DNA from: Rhynochetos jubatus
Lineage: Eukaryota; Chordata; Aves; Eurypygiformes; Rhynochetidae
Length of the DNA: 64,000 nucleotides
Assembly: GCA_027574665.1 (NCBI GenBank)
Contig: CM050666.1
Span: 5,084,001-5,148,000, forward strand
Reading direction: 5' to 3'
The position numbers and the translations under genes are program-made. Below, piece by piece: positions 31,181-43,100 of the stretch. Below the pieces are notes generated by a model. The model had not been told where the DNA came from and made no database searches. It worked only from the letters and a program-made list of their open reading frames with translations. Numbering within the stretch: the stretch's first letter is position 1; every line of letters begins with the position of its first letter.

Positions 31181-34100
31181 CCTCCCCTCATCTCGGCTGA
31201 GCCCAGCTTAGGGCTGCGGGAGGGTGGCGGGGAGGAGGCGGGATGCCACCATGTGCCACCTCCTAGCCCGGCATGGGGTCATCCCTGTGGGAGGAAGGAG
31301 AAGGGCGATGCTTGGGGATGTTTGCACTGGTGGGTGGCTGAAGCATGTGCCTTTCCTGCAGCCTGTGAATGCCGAGTCCCAGCTAACACTGTGCTGGGAA
31401 GGCACCGAGCCCGGCAAGGACCGGGGGCTCATCCTTGCCTTACCCTCTTGAGGGTTTGCAGATGTTTTTCCTGCTTGGAGATACTCAATCAGCCTCTGAG
31501 CTGGGAAGGTCGGGTTTGCACCATCCCCATTTCCATCTCGCCCTGCCAGCTCCCCACTGGCAACTCCACAGGGAAACGCTTTCCTGCTAATTCCCAGGCG
31601 GAGGTGTCGGCAAATGGTTTCTGCTGGGCTCTGGACACAGCCTTAAAACCATTCCCAGGGGCGAAGCACTGGGTAAGGTTCGTTAACACACTGCCGTGCT
31701 CAGGGTTGGCAAAGCAGAGGTGCCAATGGGCAGCAGGAGTTTTTCCATCGATCTGTGTGGCACCTGGACTAGGCACCTGGTTTTCCATGTCCCCAGGACC
31801 TCTGAGTTAAAAATACAACCTCACATGCTCCTCTCCAGCTCATTTGGGATGTGGTTACCAACAACAGCCCATCACGTGCTGTAAACCCCAGCTCTGGAGC
31901 TCGGGGGCCATGACTGTACCCACTCCCCAGGTCACGGAGGGGAACCTGGGGGCTCTTGCCCTGGTTTTAGGTATTCTGTTTGATTTTCAACTGTTGTCAG
32001 GGAGCCCGGACCCCCAGGCAGTGTACGACACCCCCAGCCCGTCAGCAGGAGCCAGCCGTGGGCTCAGCCATGACAGTTCTGCCCGGCACAGCTGTGAGCG
32101 AAGCTTTTTTTATGAATAAAATGTAATCCTTGAAACGTGACACCGACACCAGGATGGAAAGCAAAAATGTCATGAGTCACAGCTCCAGCCCTGTGTCCTC
32201 ATGCCACTTGGAGCTGTCGTGTCCCATGGGTGACACCACTCCAGCACAAACTGTCCCTCCTTTTCCTCACCCTTTCAAAGAATTATTTTTTTCAGCCTTG
32301 CAAACAGATCCCCAGCCCCCCCAGCTCCCCTGCCCCAACCCCAGTTTTGTCCCCAGCATCCCCTCAATGCACTTTTCATGGGAAAGACCCTGGGGGAAGC
32401 ACGTGTGTCCCTGGGGTGACCCACAGGCTCCAGCATCCCGCAGCAAGCGGCTGGATGGGGCCCCACAGCTGCCCTGACTGAGCAGGGCTGCAGGCAGAGG
32501 GGGCTGCAGGGGGGAATGAGCTGCAGCTGAGCCCTTCTCCCACCCCAGGGTATATGGGGAGGTCCCCAGGCTACAGCTGCACCAGTGCAGGGGTAAAGAG
32601 ACCCCCGGGCTCAACTTTGGGGCTGTTGCACAGGTAAGGGCTGCTGCAGTTGGATGAAGGCTCACAGCTTTCTCTCATCCTGACCCTGCAGTTTGTGGGA
32701 AGTTGGGGGTTTTTTTCTTCCTTTAATCACTTTCTGGTTTATTTGGTTCTGCTTTCTGATGAATTCCTTAATAACATAAAGACTGTTGTAAGCTGCATTA
32801 GCAGTAATTTCTTAATGGCTAAGGTTGGCATCAGCAATTAGCACTAAGGACCTCTTAGACAGACAGCGTGCTTGGACCTGTGCAGCCAGAGGCTTCTCAA
32901 GCTGTTGGATTGTCTGGAGTATCATGTACTAATGAAATAATTGTAAGTGGAGGTCTGCTTTTCTTTTCTTGAAGTATGACCTGATTATTGATGTGAAGGA
33001 GGTTTTAAAGAAAAGTAATCCCCACTGGTGTTTCTGCAAATGGAAAACCAGGTTTGGAAACACTGGGGCATCTCTGCATCGGCATCTCCCCCTGTGCCTG
33101 AGGAGGATGGGGTGGGAAATGTGTGTTTGTGGGGTACCAGGGTGCTGCAGAGCCGGGACCAGAGAGAAGCGGGAGCTGTTTACTCATCCTCAGCCTGTGC
33201 GCGGGATAACGGCTCAACGCCATTAGACCCATAAAACAACTCCGTAATGGCCACTCGGCCAATTACGTGACACCTCTGGGTTTACAGCAATTGCACCGCA
33301 TCGGGTGGTGTCATAGGGTTTACAGCTTAATATCAGCTCTATCGGGGAGATGCCGTGTGCAGGACGCGGCCGTGGGCGAGCGTTCCCTGGGCAGGGAGGA
33401 GCGAGCTTCCTGTGGGTCTGACCCCAGGGCTAGCCGAGGGGGCTTGGGAGGGACTGAGACATGGGCTGGACATTTTGGGGCCCAGGTAAGGGTAAGGCCA
33501 CCCAATCCCTGGGCAGGAGGCTTGGTTTGCAGGAGGCTGAACAAACCTTTTGGCCGAGTCCTGCTGTCCATCCTGGGCTGCTGAGGGAGCCACAGGGGTT
33601 CTGCCAGCACCACCGGTGCTCAGCAAGGCAGGGACACGGGCCAGTGGGGTTGAGCAGTTTCTGGGCACAGCTTTGCACCCCACAGGGCTGGGCTGGGTGG
33701 GCACGTGGCTCCTCTCAGGGCACCAGCTCCCGGCCTGTCCCAGAGGATTTATTTTCCTAAAATGGAAGCAAAAGTTTAATTGATTTATTTTGGTTGGCAG
33801 CATGTAGAGCAGGGTAAATAATCCACAAGGAGCTCCAGAGCTGTCTGGATACACCAGGCATCTCCAAAGGCACATTTTTTTCTTCTTAGAACTGGGTTGG
33901 TCTTATTTTCTGAGCCCCTGGCTCCCGTGGCAGGAGCCAGCTGGTGCCTGGGCAGAGCTGTGGCCAGCAGCCAGCACAGCAGCTCTCAAAGCTCTAGCCA
34001 CACATGTCCATGGCACAGGACACGCTTGCTGGCTCACCCTACAGAGGTGCCCTTGATGTGTTTTGCTCCCAGCACACTGGGAGATCGTGCTGTGGGGTTC

Positions 34101-37100
34101 TTGGATGGCCATGGAGATCCCCTTGCTGGCTCATGGGATTGTTTGGGCTTTCCAGCCCCCCGGCAGCCTCGGCACAGCTCAGCCACACATGTGCCATGGG
34201 TGTGCAGGAGCTCAGTCCGTCTTCCTTCAGCATCCTCCTCCTTGGACCCCCTGCTGGAGTCCTCCCCTTGGCTCCTCCGGCGACATGCAGCTCTCCAGGA
34301 TCTCGCTTGGTAGCTGGTTCTTATTCCTGCACAATATCTACCTGGGTTTGCAAAGGGGGGTTGATACAACACCTCTGGGTGTTCTTCATTCCCAGAGCCC
34401 TCCAGAGCATCCCCAGCTCCCCCGAGAGTTCTCCCGGTTCTCACACAAACCTGGGCTCCTTTGGTACAAGCCAGCCTCTTGTCCCCCAGTGAACATCCCA
34501 TAACCACCCAGCTGTTTCTCTGCTAAAGTCTCAGTCATTTGGGGTTTTTCATGTTTCTCTTCTGTTGGAGATCTTGCTTTGTTGTGGTTTTGGTCTCCAC
34601 TGGCTGTGCAAATCTCATCTGCTTTATTTTGGATGTCACCAAGAAGGCTTTGCCACACAATGGCCGTGGGGACAGAGAAGCAAAAACTTTCTTATTCTCT
34701 AATGAAAGTTGCAGAAATAACCCGCCCTGGCTGACCAGACAGCCTTTGAAATCAAAGGCTGGGAAGTTCGGCAGGAGCTCCTGGCCATGAACCAGCACAG
34801 CCACCCCTGGGAGCAGACCAAGAAGCTCCTGAAGCTTTGGCCACCCCAAGAGAGAAGGGGAGGGGAGACCACCATAGATAGAGCAATGCCCATGGGGCGT
34901 TATGGCGTCGTGTTTTGGATGCCCCTGCCCGTACCCATCCGGGGAGGGGACTGGGTGTGCTTTGAAGCTCAAACCTGGTGAACCTCCCAGCAGCCCAGAC
35001 CCTCCGGGGTGTACAGTGTGTGTGACTGTGGTACCAAGTACCACTAACCCCTCCATGGAGCCCAGCTGCCTCCAGGCACTGGGACACATCGTAGCCAGGA
35101 ATTCCTCCCTCAAATTCCTCCCCCCAGCTGTAGCTGGGGGAAAGGAGACTTTTCTCCTATTGGGTTTCTTTAAACCCAGTTGCAAATGCTGCTGGTGATT
35201 AGGGGCAGCCTCGTTGTTTGGGTGAGGTGCTGAAGTGCAGCCTTCTGCTCCCAGCCAGGTGCTCCACAGCAAACTCACCCTGGAGGAGATCAAGCTTAGC
35301 CTTAATTTTCTTTTGTATCCCAACAAAAAGCATCCTATCCGAGGCGGCCTTGGAAACCCCTCCTTGTGAGAAGACCTCCTTGAAATGTGTTATAGCAGCT
35401 GAGGGGGGATGGTTATGAAACACAAAAAGCCTGCAGAAGAGCTCATTAAAACAATAAATTACAACTAATTAGAATAAATCAAGCTAAATCATCTCCAGCG
35501 TGAAGGTAAAATGAGGTGTGAGTGAGTGTTTTTAATAAGGCCACCCCTAATCCCAGGCTCCTCTTTAAAGCGATGGTGAGTCCTGCAGCAGCAGCTATTT
35601 CACTGATGGGACCGGGGTGGAAAACTGATCCAGAGGAACGTGAGGGGAAAGCAGAGCTAATGGGATTTTTAACCGTTTCCCAGTCTGAGCTGCCTGTCCC
35701 AACTGTGAGCGGGTTTGGGGGTAGCACGGTGCTGGCAGGGGGGCAGGCACAGGTCCAGGCGGTTGGGTTTGCTCTCTTTTGGGTTTTTTTCTCTGTGATT
35801 TGTGATACACAAAGTGGCTGGGGGGGTTTGTTCCTCTCTGTTGTATCACTTCATCATGCACGTGACTTCTCTGCGTAATTAGCAGTGAGATCATCGAGAC
35901 TGCCTTGGCTTGGAGTCATTTCTACTCTGGCCTCCAAAGAGCTGTTCAAAACACTGGGTGGGGGGGTAGGCAGCCCCAGAGATAGGTGCTGGAGAGGGAC
36001 GCCTCAGGGACACCTTGGACCCCTGTTCCTGCACCAGTTAAGGGAGGTTTGGAGGTCCCGCTGTCCTCCTGGATGACACTAACACTCAAGTGAAAGGTTG
36101 CAGGGATCAAAGACCAGCAGCACCAGCCTGATCCACCCTGGGGATGGGGCTCGCTGCCACCAGGGTGCTGGGAAACCCTTCTGCAGTGTGTTAAACACCT
36201 GCACAGGACTTCATTGACCTGCCAAAGCAAAGGGTTTCCTGCTGAAATGAGTGAATTGCTTCTGAAAGCACCTGGAAGTGGGCTTGGCTCCTGGGAATGT
36301 GGATCATTCCAGTGCTGGTGTTGTGGCCAGGGTCAGCAGCAGTGCTGCTGAGACACCGTGGCTTGAGCCTTCCTGGCTGCTGCTTCCCTCCAAGGGACGA
36401 GCTCTACCACCAGTGCTGGAGAAATGTATTAGTTTCATTAAGCTTAAATGATTAGCTCCAGGCCTTGATAATGATACTTAATGGAACTAATATTTTTTTG
36501 TGATTACGCTGTTGTATACAGTGGTGGGTATCATTAATAACCTTCTTTAAACCACCTTCTTTCACTGTCACTAATTGTGTTCAAGCCTTTCTTATGCCCA
36601 AGCCCAATTAGCTGCCTATAACGAGGTCTTACCCCATGAAGGATGCATGGCTGTGCTGGGAGGCAGGTGCTGCTGTCCTGGGTTATTTGTCAGGGGGCTG
36701 GTCGGATGTGGCTGCAGGAGCCATGGGCTGGACCCCACAGGGTGGTCAGGGCAGCCGTGGCTGGCACCGCTTTCTGCAGGCGGTGGTGGAAAGCCTCGGG
36801 GTAGCCCCGCTCTCTTCAAAGTCCCTTTCCTCATCACCCTGAGTTCTGCAGAGGGGTTAACACCAGCCAGGGCCACCCCACCTCCCAGCTTTTATCACCT
36901 ATTGGTGGCCAAAGGAAAATGATGAGGATGAAGTCAAACATTGCTCGCTATTTTTCCCAGGGGACATTAACGAATGCATCGAGGACTCAGGTGGGAAGGT
37001 GTACCTAAGGCCAGGATTTGCCTGTTATTGCTAGATCAAACCCGCATGGTCCCCACACTGGGTGGAAGAAGAAGCATTGCCACTGTCTCCAAACTCTCCC

Positions 37101-40100
37101 TGAAATTTGCTGTTGCCCTTGGGAGGAGCAACCAGGCTTGGCTGCCTCTCTGCTCCTCCCTGTCTGTGCCTCTTCCTCATCCCCCTCTGAGTTGATTAAT
37201 CCATTAGGATTAACCTCTCTTTAACTCCTTGATTAGCTGCATTTTAAAACTCCGTTTGTTTTCCTTCTTGCATCAAGCCAGAGCCAAAAAGAGAGGCCAA
37301 TTTGCAGCGATACTGATTTACTGCAATTTCTGAAAATCAAGGCAAACGCTGGGAGGGCATGCTCAGCATTTCAACTCCTCCCCAGCGAGCTGCGAGAGGC
37401 TGTATCCAACAGGAGCCAACTTCGGGAAGAACACTATGGAGCAAGCATCCACCTGAGTTCCCCAGGCTGGCTTCTGATGGGATCAGTGCAAACCTGCAGA
37501 TGCACCCTGCATTTCAGTGACTGAAAATGTCCCTCTCTGCACCTTGGGGAAACTGAGGCCCTGTGAAACAATGGGCATGGGGTAGCAACGTTGATCCTCA
37601 GCCCTCAGGTGGCTTTTTGGTCCCTCGGGGACATCCATTTCTCCACTGGACATGTCCTTGACTTCCCTGAACTGCACACAGCGGGGATTTCTCAAGACTG
37701 GGCTTCTTGCTTTAAGATCACACAGGGTGGTAACGCCACGGTTTGGTCTCATCCAGACCTGATTTGCCAGGTATGAACCCAGTCCTGCCTTTACCAAACC
37801 TGAGTGTAGCCCATTACTTTGGTGAGCTTCCAGACCCCTCCAGAGTCTGGGGGTGTTTGATGTCAAAAGCGTTGTCCTTCTGTGCCAGGAGCTTGGCTCG
37901 GTGTCGGATTCGGCTGTGGCTGTGGAGCCGGGGCAGCTGCCTTCCTCTGCCATCCAGGAGCCATGTGGGAAAAATCATTATCTTCAAAAACAAGCAAACC
38001 CACTGAATTTAAAATCTCTATTGTTCCCAAATGCCCATCTTTCCCTTCCCAGTGGGAAGGAGTGATTCCCTCTCTGTGCCCAGCCCAGGGCTGTCTCAGC
38101 ATGCTGCCCTGGCACCCCGGCGAACGTGGGCGATGATTGTGCACCCCACTGCTGGGGCCAGGGATGCTGAAACGCAGGCAGCAATGGGGACAAGTCAGCG
38201 CGAGCAGACTTGTGGAGCCAGCACCAGTTCTGTGGTGGGCACTCTTTGGACTCCCCAGGGAAGGAATGGTGCTCTCCTGGCTTTAACCCCAGCTCCATGC
38301 CCCACGGCTTCACCCCTTGCAGGGGAAAAGGGTGCAGACCTGCCTGCACACGGGGAGGAATGGCCGGTCACTGCGTGTCCCGTCTCTCGCTGGGATTTCT
38401 CCTTGATGAACTGGCTGCTCTGGAGTTACTCCTCCTGTATCTGGGTGATCATTAAGCTTTAAGGCAACTCACACTAACCACCCACTGACTTGGACTAACC
38501 CTTCAATTCATCCTTCTCTCACTTCCTCTGGCTCCAAATCAATGTCTGAGTTTAGGCGCTCTCGGAGGCAGCTGGCAGGGCTGGAAGGGAGCATGCCAGG
38601 GAGCAACAGGGACAAGCAGCTCTCGTGGGGCTGGAGAAATGGGCCGAGCTGTGTGTCACTGGTCATAGGAGTTTGCCCCAGGATTAGGGGATGTGCTTGT
38701 GCAGGCAGGAGTCAAGGCTCTGGCCCAGAGATCAGCAAAGCCAAGCCTTAGAGCTGGGGTCTGGGGTGTCCCTCTTGCCTGGCTGAGAGCTAGGAGTCTC
38801 CCCTGGGGCTGAAGGAGGCAGCTTGTGCTGGCACCAAAGCCTCTCCTACAGAGCTGTGTTTTGGGGTTGGCTGACTGCAAGGAGCAGCTTTCCCTGCAGC
38901 AGTTGGGATGTCTAAGAAGGACTGAGTGCAGCAGGGACATCACTAGAGCCCTTCTCTTCCATGCTGCCCGCTTGCAGGATGTTTATCAGGATGTTTGAGA
39001 TTTCTCTAAGGTTTTGGCGTAGGTCAATGTGTTTCTAAGCTATTTTGGGGTGCATGAGTGGGGAACGGAAGCCATGGACACGTTCACCAGTGTGCACCTA
39101 TATGCAATAGCCTGTGGGTTCAAGGGTTTAGGCAAGCAGGTTCAAAGCTTTGCAAGGGAATCTTCTCCTTGTTACTGAAGCAAAAAAAGATAAAACCAAG
39201 CAGAGGGCTTTGCTTTGTGGGACTGCGGCACCCAAAGCTTGGCTCCCTTGTACGGGTGGTGTTGGAACTGGGAAAGTCTCTCGGGAGCTGTCTGTGAGCT
39301 GTCAAAATATATTATAAGCTGCAATTGAGGTTTAAAAAGCTTCACACTGATGCACAATTTAGGGGAAGCATCTTGCATTTCCATAGCTATACAACAAGAT
39401 TTTCTAAAATTGCAATGATATGAGAAAATGTCTTTTAAAGTGGCACCCAGATGGCAGGGGGAAATTGTGCTGTTTGAATTCTCTTCAGCTAAATTGAAGC
39501 TAAAGGGATGTTAAACATTTTATAGGTTTTTTCCCCCCCTTCCACCACCTGCTACTGAAACGACACAAGAGGAGTCATCAAACAGAGCAAGTGAGATCCC
39601 TGCGGTGTGCCGCTTAGGAACAGCCTCATCGCAATGGCAGTTAACACCGAGAGACCCCAAACCTGGCAGGGTCAGGTCCGGGCTCCTCGCCCGCTCCGGA
39701 GGTTGGGATGCACATGAGGAGCAAGAGGGGCCGCAGGACTCAGGTTCCTTGGGGACATCACGTGACCATGGCGTGAGCCCGGAGTGATGGGGGGAGGCTG
39801 TTGAACACAGTGGAGCTACAGCTCGGGGGGTGGGTGAGGTGCTGCTCCTTGTAGCCAACCCCAAGTAAGCCTCACCATAAAATTAGAGCCTAGGTCGATG
39901 CAGGTAACTTTCATGCTAACAAATCTCCCCACCCACTCCCCAGGAAGGCGGCTCTCAGGGCTGGGATTTCTTGGGAGGGGGTTGCCCAAAGCCATTGGGC
40001 AAAGAGGAGTTGCTGTAGGCCAACCCCATGTGTCAGGGCTCAGCTTTGGGGTTTGCAGCCTAAGCAGGATGCAATGGCTGGAGCTGTATTTCTCCTTGGA

Positions 40101-43100
40101 CCATTTTGGCTATAAACAATCTTAATGCCAGCCATCCCAGAGTTGTGCTGCTTCAGGGACAGGCTCCCTCCCCAGCATCACTCTGTGGGGCAGCAGGCAC
40201 TTCCCTCACAGGTATTTTGTTTTTCTTTTTCCCCACTCCTTGGCAGTCACAAGCGAGAAGCATTTTCACTCCTGAGCTAAATATGTCACTTTGTCTTGTA
40301 GCGGCTGCCAGGTTTTAAAACGCTGGCAACTTGCGAAAGTACAGAGAGGACAAATGCCAATAGTTACACACAGTCTTCACTCGAGGCAGAAGAACTGGGC
40401 TTTGCAGCTCTTTGCTTTTTGGTTTTGTTTTGAAAGTAAAATTAGTGTGTTTACCTGGCCATTTACTTAAGCTGTTAGTCATGGTAAAAGAAACGTGTGC
40501 GGGCTGGTTTGTCTCCTCTGACGGGTCTCGTTTCCCCGGGCTGGGCTGGGGTGCTCAGAGGAGACCCGTGAGCAATAGCAGCAAATATGCAAGCCTTGGT
40601 TGCGTTGGCTCCCGGGAAGATGAGCTGGGGGTGACGGGAGAGGAGCCTCCAGGCTCCCAAGAAGCCTCTCCCTTGCCCGTAGCTTCCTTCCGGCATGTGC
40701 CAGTGAACATGGATGGGGCAAGCAGCTGCAGTGCCCGGGCAGTGTCTGCACCCAGGGTCCTCCGACCCTCCTCTGGGTCAGATGCTGCTGCTTCCAGCCC
40801 CATCCAAGCCTGGGCACGTGGGACAGCTGCCCCTTCAGCCCATACCTGGGCAACTTCTTTCTTTTTAAACTTTTAAACTTTTTAAAATTCTTCCAGCGTT
40901 GTCAGGTTCATTACAGCAGGTGGGTCTGTCCAGCAGGCAGGGCGATGCTCCCCATGGGTGCTGAGATGTCTTCGTGCGTAACATGGGATGGAGGTCTCTG
41001 GCAGGGCACACTGCTGTGTTTTTCCCAGTGTAGCAGAGCACTTCCTGGCTGAGATCTGGCTTAAGTTCTGTGAGGAGAGATCCTGGGCGAGATCCCACCA
41101 GTTATTTCAGTGGACTGAGCCTGCAGGGAGCACCTGCTCGCCAGCAGCGTGGGTTTTCTGACACCCAGCAGAGATGCAGAAAGCCATGAGGGTTGAGGCT
41201 AGGTATTTTTAAACAACCTGGGCTAGGCAGGCTTTGCCAGAGCGCTGACTTTTCTTGTTATCTCTTCCTGCAATTAAAGAGTGATTCAGTGACAGCTATC
41301 CTGCGGTTTAATGCAAGAAGCTTCCTGCAGGTACGGTGCGTGTAACACGCAGCAGTGCTTTCTGGTACAGCACGGTACTGTCTCGTGTTATCACAGCTTG
41401 AGGTGTTCAGCAAATAATCCAAATCTTTCCTTCAAGCGGCATGTTATTTTGGAGGGGGGTAGTCATATTATCTATTATCCTCGCAAAACCAGATAATAAT
41501 AGTAATACCATTTGGTGGAGCGCTGTTAATGAAACAAGGCTGTCACTTGTCACCAAGAATGCTGTGTGTGGCAGCCTGTTAAAAAGAAAGTCAAAACAAG
41601 GCTGGCAGCAGCCAGCTCGAGCGCATCGCCGTCGCTGCCGGGGCTCTGCCAGTGCGAACGTGTTTCCCCCGCGCCAGAGCCAGTGAGGATGTTCTGTACT
41701 GCAGAGCTATGCTGGCTTGGCTGGTGCAGCCCATGACGTGCTCGCCGGCAGGGCAGTGGCGATGCCCTGATGTGTCATGGCTTGTAGGGACACTGATAGT
41801 GCTGCCCCGGGTCTCATGTTCATGAGTTGTCTTGGTTTTGGCAGAGATGCTCGCCCCGAGCTGGGCTGAGCCTGCCCTTGCCACCTGCCTGCCTTGCTGC
41901 AGGAGCTCGCTCCCTCCCAAACCCACAGACTGCTTGGAGACTGGCCTTGCCCAATGGTTCCCAAATTTCCATTGGGGTCAGCAGATGCTAAATCCATCCC
42001 ATAGGATGGGCAGGGTGGAGGAGGAGCAGCAGGCGTGTAAGCCCCACGGCTATGCACTCCATGGCACGGGCAGATGCTGCATTACCCCAACGCCCTGGCA
42101 GAGCCCAGCTCCCAGACTGGGCAGTGTCAGCTGGTGGTACCAGGCATGCATCCTTCTCCTCCCTCTTTGCTTTTATGCTTGAATTATCCTTTTTAAAGGA
42201 ATGTGAAGACAGGCAGTTACACACCTGGAACTGTAGCATGCATGTATCAGGGTATGAGAATGTTTCTGTAGGGATTCTTCTCCACTGCGTTTGCTCCACG
42301 GTGAGCCATGAACTTTCCATGGTCACAAAAAGTCTCTATTTTTTCTCTCAAGGAATTTCATCCCTAACCCAGTACAGGCTTCCCCCAGCTGCTGTCCCAT
42401 CTGTGGGGGGCTTCAGACCCTGTGCATAAGTAGAGCCTGCTACGGGCAGGAGGACGCTCGCTGCATCTGCAACAAGAGCCACAGCAAACCCCCCCGGAAC
42501 CTCAACAACTTCAGCATTTTCTTTTTATAATGGAACGGAGAACGGGAAGCTCTGCAGGAGTGAAATGTCTCTCTCAAATCATCAGGTTATTTTTATGTGC
42601 ATCTATATTTTCTTATGTGTGTGTAAATACCTCTCCCACACACATACTTTTATGTCAAGGAGTGAAATAAAAATAGCTGGAGATTGAAAGGGGAGCAGGC
42701 GAGGGGGCGGTTGCGCTTTTTGGAAGAAACCCTTCAAGGTTCGGAAACAGTGAAACCCTGGTGATAACACGATCTGACAAAACCTCAGCATCTCTGGGCC
42801 TGCGAGGAATGATGTTAATGAAAGAGATCTTAATGACTTTCCTTCTACGTTTCAATTTATTCCAACAAGCCGCAGCCAGGAGCGCAGACACGGTCTTGTA
42901 CCTGAGGAAGTTTTGGCAAGCCCGGAGGAGCCAGCTGGGAACTGCTGCTCAGAGGCTCTGAAAAACGACCCCGGTCCTGCAGACGCCAGGATGGCACAGA
43001 GGGATGCCCCCTTTGCTCTCTTTGTCCCTGGAGCCTGGCTGCTTCCCCATGCCCAGCCACGCTGCCCTCCCAACCCTCCCGCTCTGCAAGCCCGGACTGG

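Noticed and set aside
34535..35326. 263-codon antisense ORF in the intergenic region
   Set aside because: No recognisable family, poor start context and no regular promoter; cannot be distinguished from chance.
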